From Rhizobium sp. WSM4643 (GTDB lineage Bacteria; Pseudomonadota; Alphaproteobacteria; Rhizobiales; Rhizobiaceae): a DNA stretch of 64,000 nt. The position numbers and the translations under genes were made by a program. The notes below the pieces were generated by a model that was not told the DNA's origin, searched no databases, and worked only from the letters and a program-made list of their open reading frames with translations. Location of the stretch: assembly GCF_025152745.1 (NCBI RefSeq), contig NZ_CP104040.1, forward strand, positions 3,038,001-3,102,000, written 5' to 3'. Shown here piece after piece: positions 19,451 through 28,419 of this stretch (position 1 is its first letter; each line of letters opens with the position of its first letter).

Positions 19451-19912
19451 ATGACTTCACTTAGACTGGCACTCTATCAGCCGGATATTCCGGGCAATAC
19501 CGGCACGATCCTGCGCCTTGCCGCCTGCCTTGGTTTCGCGGTCGATCTGATCGAGCCCGCCGGCTTCGACATTTCCGACCGCAACCTGAAACGGGCCGGC
19601 ATGGATTATATCGCCGCTGCCGCCCTCACCCGCCATGTCAGCTGGGACCGCTTCGAGGCGTGGCGTCTGGCCACCGGCCGCCGCCTGATCCTCGCCTCGA
19701 CCAAGGCGGCGGATCGCTATACCGATCTTGCCTACCGCCCGGACGATATCCTGCTTTTCGGTCGCGAAAGCGCCGGCGTGCCGGATCAGGTGCATGAGAG
19801 GGCCGATGCGCGCGTCCTGATCCCGATGGTCGAAGGCCAGCGCTCGATCAACGTCGCAGTCTCGGCCGCGATGATCGTCGGCGAGGCGATGCGCCAGACT
19901 GTCTGGGCTTGA
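19451..19912 (+). CDS. trmL: tRNA (cytidine/uridine-34-2'-O)-methyltransferase
   Basis: The 153-residue SPOUT methyltransferase modifies the wobble ribose of tRNA-Leu. Knot motifs are present: YQPDIPGNTGTILRLAA, LLFGRESAGVP and IPMVEGQRSINVAVSAAMI. ATG at 19451 sits about 10 nt after a GGGAAG box. Confidence 0.93.
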   Translation: MTSLRLALYQPDIPGNTGTILRLAACLGFAVDLIEPAGFDISDRNLKRAGMDYIAAAALTRHVSWDRFEAWRLATGRRLILASTKAADRYTDLAYRPDDILLFGRESAGVPDQVHERADARVLIPMVEGQRSINVAVSAAMIVGEAMRQTVWA

Positions 19913-20121
19913 ACGACATCAGACTGGCGGAGAATAATCCGGCGCAATCGTAAATCAGCTCCGCATTGTCGGAAATTGACATTGCCAAGCCGTCAAACCG
20001 GTTTATATTTATTAGCCGAACAATAAAAACTGCTCCCCGACCTCTAAGATTCCAACGGTTTGGAAAGTTTTATTTAGAAAAACCACGCTCTTAGGACGTG
20101 AAAGAAGAATAAAACAACAAA

Positions 20122-21768
20122 ATGGACTCTACAATTATCATGATCAACCTGTTCGGCGCCGTGGCTCTGCTGCTGTTCGGCCTCGCGCAGGTAAAGGATG
20201 GCGTATCCAGAGCCTTCGGCGCCCGCCTGAGAACAGGTCTGGCGACCGGCACGCGCGGCAGCCTTCGTTCTTTCCTGTCAGGCCTCGTCGCAACCATCGC
20301 GCTGCAGAGCTCGACGGCAACGGCACTGATGACGGCCTCCTTCGTCGAGCGTGACCTGATCAAGCCGCGCATGGCGCAGATCGTCCTGCTCGGCGCTAAC
20401 GTCGGTACCGCGATCACCGCCTGGATCGTGGCAACGGGCATCGAATGGCTCTCTCCTCTCCTGATTCTTGTCGGCATCGTGCTTTGCCGCGGCCGTTCAA
20501 GCACCAGCCAGGGTGGTGGCACAGCGCTGATCGGCATCGGCCTGATGCTGCTGTCGCTGCACCTGCTTGGCCTTGCGACGGAACCGATGCGCGCCTCTCC
20601 CGCCCTTGCCGCTTTCATCGGCCTGCTGGACGGCGCCCTGCCCGTGGCGATGATCGTCTCGGCAGCACTTGCCTTCGCATCTTCGTCGAGCCTTGCGGTG
20701 GTGGTGCTCATCCTGTCACTCGCCTCGGCCGGCGTGGTCTCCGCCGAACTCGTCATCGTGCTCGTGCTCGGCGCCAATCTCGGCGGCGCAATACCGCCTG
20801 TCGTCGCGACATTGTCCGGCCCGGTTTCGGCGCGGCGCGTCACCCTCGGCAATCTCGCCGTCCGCACGCTCGGCTGCCTTATCGCCCTGCCGCTGGCAGG
20901 ATATGGCGCGGAACTCATTCAAATGCTGCCCTTCGGCCCTGCCAAGCTGCCGGTCGATGCCCATCTTGCCTTCAACCTTCTGCTGGCGGCGCTGGCCTGG
21001 CCATTCTCCCGGCCGCTCGCTGCCCTGATGGCCCGGCTGGTGCCGGATCAAGCCGAGCCCGACAGCGCTCCGAAATATCTGGATGCGCAGGAGCTTTCGA
21101 CGCCGGTCGTGGCGCTGGCCAGCGCTACCCGCGAAGTGCTCGGCGTCGGCGACCTGATCGAGCGCATGCTGATCCGGGTGTCCGAAGCCTTCGAACACGG
21201 TGATCCCTCCAAACTTGCCGAGATTCCCGCCCTCGAAGAGCGCGTCGACCGGCTGCAGCAGGCGGTGAAGGTCTATCTCTCGAAGCTCGGCCGCGAGGGT
21301 CTCAGCGATGAGAACGCCCGCCGCTCGATCGTCGTCATCGATTATGCGATCAACCTTGAGCATATGGGCGACATCATCGAGAAGGGCCTAGCGGAGCAGG
21401 TGGCGAAGAAGATCTCCCTCGGCTTGAAATTTTCCGAGGACGGTCATCAGGAACTGCGCAAGCTGTTCGACCTGACGATCGACAATCTGCGGGTCGCCCA
21501 GACGATCTTCGTCACCCGCGATTTCAATCTCGCGCGTCAGATGATGGAGGTAAAAGTAGAGGTGCGCCGCATGGAAAAGCAGTCTGCCGAGCGCCATCTC
21601 GAACGTCTGCGTGACGGCCGCACCGACAGCCTGCAGACGAGTTCGCTGCATCTCGACATGTTGCGCGACCTGAAGCGCATCAACGCCCACATCGTCTCGG
21701 TGGCGCATCCGATCATGGATGAAAGCGGCCTGCTGATCGAAAGCCGAGTGCGGGCGACCGCAAAGTGA
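20122..21768 (+). CDS. Na+/Pi cotransporter family protein with PhoU-like C-terminus
   Basis: The 548-residue product has two inverted repeats of the PNaS family in residues 1-310, with QSSTATALMTASF and the related SSSLAVVVLILSLA segments that form the substrate site, followed by a cytoplasmic PhoU-like helical domain (about 340-540). It probably takes up phosphate, or another anion, with sodium. A stretch of 209 bp precedes it; no clear Pho box was seen. Confidence 0.92.
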   Translation: MDSTIIMINLFGAVALLLFGLAQVKDGVSRAFGARLRTGLATGTRGSLRSFLSGLVATIALQSSTATALMTASFVERDLIKPRMAQIVLLGANVGTAITAWIVATGIEWLSPLLILVGIVLCRGRSSTSQGGGTALIGIGLMLLSLHLLGLATEPMRASPALAAFIGLLDGALPVAMIVSAALAFASSSSLAVVVLILSLASAGVVSAELVIVLVLGANLGGAIPPVVATLSGPVSARRVTLGNLAVRTLGCLIALPLAGYGAELIQMLPFGPAKLPVDAHLAFNLLLAALAWPFSRPLAALMARLVPDQAEPDSAPKYLDAQELSTPVVALASATREVLGVGDLIERMLIRVSEAFEHGDPSKLAEIPALEERVDRLQQAVKVYLSKLGREGLSDENARRSIVVIDYAINLEHMGDIIEKGLAEQVAKKISLGLKFSEDGHQELRKLFDLTIDNLRVAQTIFVTRDFNLARQMMEVKVEVRRMEKQSAERHLERLRDGRTDSLQTSSLHLDMLRDLKRINAHIVSVAHPIMDESGLLIESRVRATAK

Positions 21769-21771
21769 CGG

Positions 21772-22035
21772 TCAGTCGGCCGAAGGCAGGCGGCGCATGG
21801 TGAATTCGATCTGGTCTCCGTCGAGCTGACGCCAACTCTCCACCTCGGTCCAATAGGCGGCTTTCGGATATTCGTCGAACCATTCGCGCGCCTTGGCGCG
21901 TGCGTCCATGAGGCCGAGGCAATATGTCTCACGCACGAAATGGTCTTTCTTGCGCGGAGGATTTTCCGCCCGATGTCTCGCTATCCTGCGCTTCAGGCCG
22001 TCGAAGGACGGAGGCCCTGGAACTTTTTTCATCAA
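21772..22035 (-). CDS. conserved hypothetical small basic protein
   Basis: This 87-residue protein is rich in Arg, Lys, Trp and Tyr, with no signal peptide or recognised domain. Its start is supported by a strong AAGGAGGT box 7 nt before the first ATG. It converges on the Na/Pi gene with a 3-nt gap. Function unknown. Confidence 0.65.
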   Translation of the reverse strand: MMKKVPGPPSFDGLKRRIARHRAENPPRKKDHFVRETYCLGLMDARAKAREWFDEYPKAAYWTEVESWRQLDGDQIEFTMRRLPSAD

Positions 22036-22211
22036 ACTTACCTCCTTGGAAAAGGTAATATCGAAATTCTTGATTTGCGAGTCGAATCTTGGAAGCGCAC
22101 GGACGATGATTGGCCACGCTTGGCGAGATGCAGCACCAACTGCTAATTATGGCGTGCAATCAAGAATGAGCGAGTCGCCTCCGAAGGAGATGTCGATCGC
22201 CGGAGGCGCAA

Positions 22212-23123
22212 ATGGAACGACCTGAACTGCCGATCGGCTTGCCCGGCGACATCGAAGACAAGAAGGCCGCCGCCCGCAATTGGTTCGAGGGATTGCGCGA
22301 TACGATCTGCGCCTCCTTCGAGGCCATCGAGGATGAGTTGGAAGGGCCGCTTTCCGACCAGCAGCCTGGCCGCTTCGTCGCCAAGGACTGGTCACGCGAA
22401 AACGCCGGCGGCGGCGGTGGCCGAATGTCGATGATGGAAGGCCGCGTCTTCGAGAAGGTCGGCGTCCACACCTCCACAGTCCACGGCGAGTTCTCTCCGG
22501 ATTTCCGTGGCCAGATACCTGGCGCCAAGGACGATCCGCGTTTCTGGGCCTCGGGCATTTCCCTGATCGCTCATCCCGTCAACCCAAACGTTCCGGCGGT
22601 GCATATGAACACCCGCATGGTGGTCACATCAAGCCACTGGTTCGGCGGCGGAGCCGACCTGACGCCGGTGCTGTCGCGCCGCCGCACGCAGGAGGATGAG
22701 GATAGCCAGCTTTTCCACAAGGCCATGGAGATCGCCTGCCGCAATCATGCCGTCGCCGATTACGATGCCTACAAGGCCTGGTGCGACGAATATTTCTTCC
22801 TGAAACACCGCAACGAGGCCCGCGGCATCGGCGGCATCTTCTACGACTGGCTGCATTCGAGCGAGGAAGCCGGCGGCTGGGATGCCGATTTCGCCTTCAC
22901 GCGCGATGTCGGCCGGGCCTTCTCCATGGTCTATCCAAAGATCGTCCGCTCCAATTTCAATAAATTGTGGACGGAGGCCGACCGCGACGAACAATTGATC
23001 CGCCGGGGCCGCTACGTCGAATTCAATCTGCTGTATGATCGCGGCACGATCTTCGGCCTGAAGACCGGCGGCAACGTTGAATCCATTCTCTCATCGTTGC
23101 CCCCCGTTGTCCGCTGGCCATGA
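22212..23123 (+). CDS. hemF: oxygen-dependent coproporphyrinogen-III oxidase
   Basis: The 303-residue enzyme converts coproporphyrinogen III to protoporphyrinogen IX using O2 in heme synthesis. Family motifs are present: [35 protein letters not shown] and [27 protein letters not shown] lies 5 nt before the ATG. Confidence 0.97.
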   Translation: MERPELPIGLPGDIEDKKAAARNWFEGLRDTICASFEAIEDELEGPLSDQQPGRFVAKDWSRENAGGGGGRMSMMEGRVFEKVGVHTSTVHGEFSPDFRGQIPGAKDDPRFWASGISLIAHPVNPNVPAVHMNTRMVVTSSHWFGGGADLTPVLSRRRTQEDEDSQLFHKAMEIACRNHAVADYDAYKAWCDEYFFLKHRNEARGIGGIFYDWLHSSEEAGGWDADFAFTRDVGRAFSMVYPKIVRSNFNKLWTEADRDEQLIRRGRYVEFNLLYDRGTIFGLKTGGNVESILSSLPPVVRWP

Positions 23124-23225
23124 AACTGTGAGATCTCGTCGATAAATTCGAGTTGATAGACCTTCACGAAAACTCAGTGCGTCCTAACTTTATGTGTATG
23201 TGCGTAACAATCGAGGAGGATTGTC

Positions 23226-23495
23226 ATGACGATACAAGGTGGCTCGCCTGCGTCCACGGATGTCCAGGAAACATCCCGCGCGATCGACACGCCTGAGTTT
23301 TTAACGCGCATCGCGGAGAAACTGCGGGCCAAGAGCGGCTCGGATCTGCCGCTGTCCTGCTTCGTCGAGCAGGTCAAGCTGCAACTGGCCAGCGGAAAGT
23401 CGCCGGAACAGCTGCAGAATGAAGCAGCGGCCGCCAACAGCAACATGCCCCGCCATCTCTTGGATACCTACAAAGCCTGGGCGATGCCCGACTGA
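23226..23495 (+). CDS. hypothetical 89-residue protein
   Basis: This small soluble protein has a helical C-terminal half and no recognised domain. GAGGAGGA precedes the ATG at good spacing, and codon use matches its neighbours. It lies 102 nt after hemF, probably with its own promoter. Confidence 0.6.
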   Translation: MTIQGGSPASTDVQETSRAIDTPEFLTRIAEKLRAKSGSDLPLSCFVEQVKLQLASGKSPEQLQNEAAAANSNMPRHLLDTYKAWAMPD

Positions 23496-23609
23496 CTTTG
23501 CCTTTGCTGGCCGGCATGTCGATGCCGGCCGGAACCTTCCCTCCCCCCGCACATTCATAAATCGCGTAAGATCGCGATCGTCATTGTGTTTCGAACAGAG
23601 GAGAAGATC

Positions 23610-23795
23610 ATGCGACTTTTCGAATGCGGCACTCTCGTTCCGGGCTGCGCCTGGCATACACGGGCGGATAGCGACGCCGAGGTGGTCCGCCGTGCCGTTG
23701 AGCACCTGAAAAATGCTCACGGCGAAACCACGATCCGCGAAAACATGGTGGATAATATCAAGGCTCGCATCCGCGACGAGGTGAACGCAGCCTGA
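23610..23795 (+). CDS. DUF1059 family small protein
   Basis: The 61-residue product starts MRLFECGTLVPGCAWHTRAD and continues EVVRRAVEHLKNAHGETTIRE, the DUF1059 signature with its paired Cys residues (CG...GC) and His residues that could bind a metal. AGAGGAG lies upstream of ATG 23610; the longer frame from 23586 is not needed. It converges on cca with no gap. Function unknown. Confidence 0.82.
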   Translation: MRLFECGTLVPGCAWHTRADSDAEVVRRAVEHLKNAHGETTIRENMVDNIKARIRDEVNAA

Positions 23796-25049
23796 TTATT
23801 GCACGCGCTCCTGCAGCCGGGCGAGCAGCGCCGCCCGGTCGGAAACGAAATTTTCCTCCACCCACTGGTTTTCCAGACCGGCAAGCAGCTCGCCGACACG
23901 CGGACCGGACGCGATTCCCGCCGAAATCACATCGCCGCCGTTCAGCGGAAACTGCGGTTTCTTCCAGTGCATTGCCTTGTCCAGCAGCTTGATGAGCCGC
24001 GCCGACCGCGCCATCTCGTCGAAATCACCTTCGGCCTTGCCGCGCGCAACCGCAAGCGCCAGCTTCAGCCGCGTCGTGATGCCGTCGGCGCCGTTGCGGT
24101 AAAGCAGCCGTTCGAAGGCGGCCGGCGACATATCGTCATTAACAGGCGCTGCCGTTGCCCAGGCCTTGAGGGTGGCCGCCTCCGCATTCGAGAGCTTGAG
24201 CCGGGCCGCAAGCAGCTCCATGCGCTCAGCATCCGGCGGCACGATCGCCGCAAGGCGCAGCAGTGGATCGGGCGTCCAGCCGAGCGCCTTTTCGGTGGTA
24301 ATCAGCGAAGGGATTGCATCGATCCCCCATCGTTCCGACTCCGGCAGGATTTCCGTCAGCACCGCCACCTGCCGCATCCACAGCAGCGCCCGGCCGGGAT
24401 CGCCGGCGCCAAGCAGCTTTCTGAGTTCAGACCAGACGCGCTCTGCCGAAAGCGTCTTCAGTTTCGAACGTGCGAGGGAACATGCCTTCAGCCCTTCGGC
24501 ATCCGGCCGTCCGGAACCGTAATAGGCAAAGAAGCGGAAGAAACGCAGGATGCGCAGATGGTCCTCGGCAATTCGCCTTGCAGGATCGCCGATGAAGCGG
24601 ATGTTTCGCGTCTCAATGTCGGCAAGTCCGCCAACGAGATCCACCACCTCGCCCTCGGCATCGGCATAAAGCGCGTTGATCGTCAGATCCCGCCGTTCGG
24701 CATCTGCCTTCCAGTCAGTGCTGAAGGCAACCTTGGCATGCCGCCCGTCGGTCTCGACATCGGTGCGAAGCGTCGTCACCTCGAAAGGTTTGCCGTCGAT
24801 GACGAGCGTCACCGTGCCGTGCTCCAGGCCGGTTGGGACTGCCTTGATGCCAGCCGCCGCCGCCCGCTCCATCACCGCCTCCGGTCTGAGTGTCGTAGCG
24901 ATGTCGACATCATTGACCGGCAGGCCCATCAGGCTGTTGCGCACCGCACCGCCAACCACCCGCCCTTCCCCGCCATCGGCGTTGAGAAGCGCTAGGATCC
25001 GGCCGAGGGCCGGATCGCGGAACCATGCTTGGTCGGCAAGGCCGGTCAT
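23796..25049 (-). CDS. cca: CCA tRNA nucleotidyltransferase
   Basis: The 417-residue class II nucleotidyltransferase has the head motif RVVGGAVRNSLMG, the catalytic DVDIAT, a GTVTLV strand and the RRDLTINALY template region. It adds or repairs the 3' CCA of tRNA; the C-terminal part varies. Its ATG overlaps the stop of the NUDIX gene (ATGA), giving a tight DUF1285-NUDIX-cca operon. Confidence 0.93.
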   Translation of the reverse strand: MTGLADQAWFRDPALGRILALLNADGGEGRVVGGAVRNSLMGLPVNDVDIATTLRPEAVMERAAAAGIKAVPTGLEHGTVTLVIDGKPFEVTTLRTDVETDGRHAKVAFSTDWKADAERRDLTINALYADAEGEVVDLVGGLADIETRNIRFIGDPARRIAEDHLRILRFFRFFAYYGSGRPDAEGLKACSLARSKLKTLSAERVWSELRKLLGAGDPGRALLWMRQVAVLTEILPESERWGIDAIPSLITTEKALGWTPDPLLRLAAIVPPDAERMELLAARLKLSNAEAATLKAWATAAPVNDDMSPAAFERLLYRNGADGITTRLKLALAVARGKAEGDFDEMARSARLIKLLDKAMHWKKPQFPLNGGDVISAGIASGPRVGELLAGLENQWVEENFVSDRAALLARLQERVQ

Positions 25050-25702
25050 GCATAAAGCCTTTCGTAAAGCGTACGGACGATGCCGGCGGTGATGCCCCAG
25101 ATCATTCTGGTTTCATAAGGCATGCGGTAGAAATGCCGGTCGATGCCGTCGATGACACGTCTGTCGCGGGTGTGATTGGCAGGATCCATCAGGAAGGAAA
25201 GCGGCACCTCGAACACGTCGTCCACCTCGGTCGGGTTCAGCGTCAGCGCAAAGCCCGGCGTGACGACGCCGAGCACCGGCGTGATGCGGAAGCCCGTCGA
25301 GGCAAGGTAATTCGGCAGTCGTCCGACGGTTTCGACGAAAGAACCGGCCAGGCCGATCTCCTCCTCCGTCTCACGGATCGCTGCCATTTCGGGCGAGATA
25401 TCGGCGGGGTCGATCGAGCCGCCGGGAAAGGCGATCTGCCCGGAATGCTTGCGCAGCGTCGTCGTGCGCTTGGTGAAGATCACATACGCCTCCTCGCCGT
25501 CATCGACGACGGGCACGAGCACGGCGGCGTCGCGCAGCTTGAAGGTCTCGACCTCGGCCACGATATCGGGATTGAGGATGTGGTCCCCGTGATCGCGCCA
25601 GGCATGGTCGACCGGCCCGCCATTCTGGTTGAGCGCGCGGCGGCGGAATTCGGCTGCGGAAAACAGCGGGTAGCGGTGGGTGATCGCATCATTCATCGGC
25701 AA
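25046..25702 (-). CDS. NUDIX hydrolase, CoA pyrophosphatase type
   Basis: The 218-residue product has the NUDIX box from GGSIDPADI through RETEEEIGL, preceded by the CoA-pyrophosphatase (UPF0035) motif TTTLRKHSGQIAFPGG. It probably cleaves CoA to phosphopantetheine and 3',5'-ADP. It overlaps both neighbours in the operon: 10 nt with DUF1285 and 4 nt with cca. Confidence 0.9.
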   Translation of the reverse strand: MPMNDAITHRYPLFSAAEFRRRALNQNGGPVDHAWRDHGDHILNPDIVAEVETFKLRDAAVLVPVVDDGEEAYVIFTKRTTTLRKHSGQIAFPGGSIDPADISPEMAAIRETEEEIGLAGSFVETVGRLPNYLASTGFRITPVLGVVTPGFALTLNPTEVDDVFEVPLSFLMDPANHTRDRRVIDGIDRHFYRMPYETRMIWGITAGIVRTLYERLYA

Positions 25703-26316
25703 AGAGCATCCAGTTCGTCGGCCGGCATAATCGGGAAGACTTCGCCGGCGGAGCGTATCGCAAACATCGTCTGCCCCTCCACCTTGAAAGTCTCGCCGAG
25801 CGCGACCAGTTCATACATCACTGCACGCGATACCAGCGCCTCCAGCCGCCCGCGCACATGCAGATAGGGTTTTAATTCGGCATTCTCGCCCGCAATGGCA
25901 AAGCGCAGCCGATGCTCTCCTCCCGCCTCCACGACATCGCCGACATTGGTACGAAAAGTCAGCACCTGTTGGCCTTGCCCCTCCGTCACGCTCATCTCCA
26001 CGGCGATGAAAGGCGCGTCGACGACCCTTATACCGACCTTTTCCACAGGAGTTACGAGATAGGTCTTCTGGTCGTCGTCTTTCCTCAAAACCGTCGAGAA
26101 CAGCCGCACCAGCGCCGGTCGGCCGATCGGCGTGCCCATGTAGAACCAGGTGCCGTCCGCCCGGATTTCCATGTCGATATCGCCGCAGAAAGGCGGATTC
26201 CACCGTTCGACTGGCGGTAATCCTCGTTTTTTGCCGGCATTTTCCTCAGAGGCACGCAAAATCAGCGCGGCAAGTCCCGCCGCATCCGCCTGTCCGCTGA
26301 TTTCCTCGGCTGCCAT
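25693..26316 (-). CDS. DUF1285 domain protein
   Basis: The 207-residue product matches DUF1285 as recalled: PPVERWNPPFCGDIDMEI, WFYMGTPIGRPALVRLFSTVL and YLVTPVEKVGIRV. It has no TM segments. It is the first gene of the operon with the NUDIX gene and cca, and is divergent from moxR. Biochemical role unknown. Confidence 0.85.
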   Translation of the reverse strand: MAAEEISGQADAAGLAALILRASEENAGKKRGLPPVERWNPPFCGDIDMEIRADGTWFYMGTPIGRPALVRLFSTVLRKDDDQKTYLVTPVEKVGIRVVDAPFIAVEMSVTEGQGQQVLTFRTNVGDVVEAGGEHRLRFAIAGENAELKPYLHVRGRLEALVSRAVMYELVALGETFKVEGQTMFAIRSAGEVFPIMPADELDALCR

Positions 26317-26474
26317 TCTTCCGTCCCGGTTTGTCCTTAACGAAGTAAAGTCACGAGATAGTCATTCGTAACGAACTTGTCAGCCCGTCACATCTCCATA
26401 ACTCTATCGGGTATGAGGCACATGTATAAGTCCGCCGATTCGCTGCCGAATGATTTCAGCCGTTGGAGATGCCC

Positions 26475-27485
26475 GTGGGTATGATGAAGACCGAAGCCAG
26501 CCTCGATGAAAAGGCGATCGTCGCCGCCGCCGAAAAAGCGCTCTCCGATATCGCCGCCATCCGCGGGGAAGTCTCGAAGGTGATCTTCGGTCAGGAAAGT
26601 GTCGTCGAGAACACCATTCTCGCCGTGCTGTCCGGCGGTCATGCCCTGCTCGTCGGCGTTCCCGGCCTTGCCAAGACCAGACTGGTGACGACGCTCGGCG
26701 AGGTGCTCGGCCTTGCCGCCAACCGCATCCAGTTCACGCCCGATCTGATGCCCTCGGATATTCTCGGCTCCGAAGTGATGGACCAGGACGACAGTGGACG
26801 CCGCTCCTTCCGTTTCGTCAAGGGTCCGGTCTTCGCCCAGCTCCTGATGGCCGACGAGATCAACCGCGCCTCACCGCGTACCCAGTCGGCCCTTCTGCAA
26901 TCCATGCAGGAATATCACATCACGATCGCCGGCCAGCGCTATGACCTGCCGGCGCCCTTCCATGTGCTTGCCACCCAGAACCCGCTCGAGCAGGAAGGCA
27001 CCTATCCTCTGCCCGAAGCCCAGCTCGACCGCTTCCTGCTGCAAGTCGACGTCAACTACCCCGAACTTGCGGCCGAGCGCCAGATCCTGCTCGAGACGAC
27101 GGGCTTGGGCGAAACCCGGCCGGAAGCCATCATCGATGCGCAGCGGCTGATCGAAATCCAGACCCTGGTGCGGCAGATGCCGGTGAGCGGCACGGTTGTC
27201 GATGCCATCCTGGCGCTGGTACGCTCCGCCCGCCCAGGACAGGGCAATGCCTCGACCGACAAGAACGTCGCCTGGGGTCCAGGCCCGCGCGCCGGCCAGG
27301 CGATGATGCTCTGCGCGCGTGCCCGCGCGCTCTACGAAGGCCGTCTCGCACCGTCTCTGGACGATATCTTCGCGCTCGCCGAACCCATTCTCCAGCATCG
27401 CATGGCGCTGACTTTCGCCGCCCGCGCCGAAGGCATGTCGGTGCGCGATGTCATCGCCGGACTGGTCAAGCAGGCAAAGGGATAA
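26475..27485 (+). CDS. MoxR-family AAA+ ATPase
   Basis: The 336-residue ATPase has Walker A GVPGLAKT, Walker B LLMADEINRASPRTQ and the sensor region LATQNPLEQEGTYPLPEAQLDR (cited as 26960-27040). GTG at 26475 has GGAG 6 nt upstream; ATG at 26469 or 26481 is also possible. MoxR ATPases act as chaperones with vWA partners. It is the first gene of the operon with DUF58 and two large membrane proteins. Confidence 0.93.
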   Translation: MGMMKTEASLDEKAIVAAAEKALSDIAAIRGEVSKVIFGQESVVENTILAVLSGGHALLVGVPGLAKTRLVTTLGEVLGLAANRIQFTPDLMPSDILGSEVMDQDDSGRRSFRFVKGPVFAQLLMADEINRASPRTQSALLQSMQEYHITIAGQRYDLPAPFHVLATQNPLEQEGTYPLPEAQLDRFLLQVDVNYPELAAERQILLETTGLGETRPEAIIDAQRLIEIQTLVRQMPVSGTVVDAILALVRSARPGQGNASTDKNVAWGPGPRAGQAMMLCARARALYEGRLAPSLDDIFALAEPILQHRMALTFAARAEGMSVRDVIAGLVKQAKG

Positions 27486-27498
27486 GGAAGCCGGACGC

Positions 27499-28419
27499 GT
27501 GGCATCTATCGGACAGATCGTCAATCCGACACCCGGCAGCGATGCCCTTTCCCGCGCCAGGCAGCGGGCCGCGTTGGTGCCGGACTGCCTGGTGGAAGCC
27601 AAGCGCATCGCCAACACTGTGATCGCCGGCTGGCATGGTCGCCGCAAGCGCGGCATCGGCGAGAATTTCTGGCAGTTTCGCCCTTATGCCGAAGGCGAGA
27701 GCCTGTCCCGCATCGACTGGCGCCGTTCCGCCCGCGACGACCATACCTACGTGCGCGAGCGCGAGTGGGAGGCCGCGCACACGATCTGGCTCTGGTGCGA
27801 CATGTCGCCCTCGATGATGTACAAGTCGAGCTATGGCAGCGTCTCCAAGGAAAGCCGCGCGCTGGTCATCATGCTGGCGCTTGCCGAAATCCTCGCCCGC
27901 TCCGGCGAACGCATCGGCTGCCCCGGCATCATGGAACCCGCTTCCGCCCGCAACGCCGCAGAACGCCTCGCAGCCGCGCTCATGCACACACCGCTGACCG
28001 GCGGCCTGCCGGAAACAGCGATGATCCGCGGCTGGAGCGACCTCGTCCTCATCGGCGATTTCCTCGACGATGCGCCGGCAATCATGGAACGGCTCGGCCC
28101 GCTTGCCCGCCGCGGCCTGCGCGGCCACGTGGTCGAGATATCAGATCCCGCCGAGGAGATATTCCCCTATAGCGGCCGCACCGAATTCACCGATCCGGAG
28201 AGCGGCGCCAAGCTTATCTCCGGCCGCGCCGAACATATCCGCGAGGCCTATCGCACCGCCTATCTCGCCCGCAGGGACAGCCTCGGCCAGTCGCTGCGCC
28301 ATCTCGGCTGGACCTTCGCCAGCCACCGCACCGATCACCTTGCGTCGGAGGCGCTGGTCGCGGTGCACGTCTATCTGTCCGGCATGCCGGCCAAGGCTAC
28401 GCATGGAGGGCAGCTATGA
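27499..28419 (+). CDS. DUF58 domain protein
   Basis: The 306-residue product carries the DUF58 hallmark RPYAEGESLSRIDWRRSAR and a vWA-like segment LWCDMSPSMM. GTG at 27499 follows an AAGGAAG box 14 nt after moxR. DUF58 proteins are steady MoxR partners. The stop overlaps the next gene's ATG by 4 nt. Confidence 0.92.
   Translation: MASIGQIVNPTPGSDALSRARQRAALVPDCLVEAKRIANTVIAGWHGRRKRGIGENFWQFRPYAEGESLSRIDWRRSARDDHTYVREREWEAAHTIWLWCDMSPSMMYKSSYGSVSKESRALVIMLALAEILARSGERIGCPGIMEPASARNAAERLAAALMHTPLTGGLPETAMIRGWSDLVLIGDFLDDAPAIMERLGPLARRGLRGHVVEISDPAEEIFPYSGRTEFTDPESGAKLISGRAEHIREAYRTAYLARRDSLGQSLRHLGWTFASHRTDHLASEALVAVHVYLSGMPAKATHGGQL

Noticed and set aside
19913..20121. Pho box upstream of the Na/Pi cotransporter
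   Set aside because: No pair of CTGTCAT-like direct repeats was found; the region is only AT-rich.
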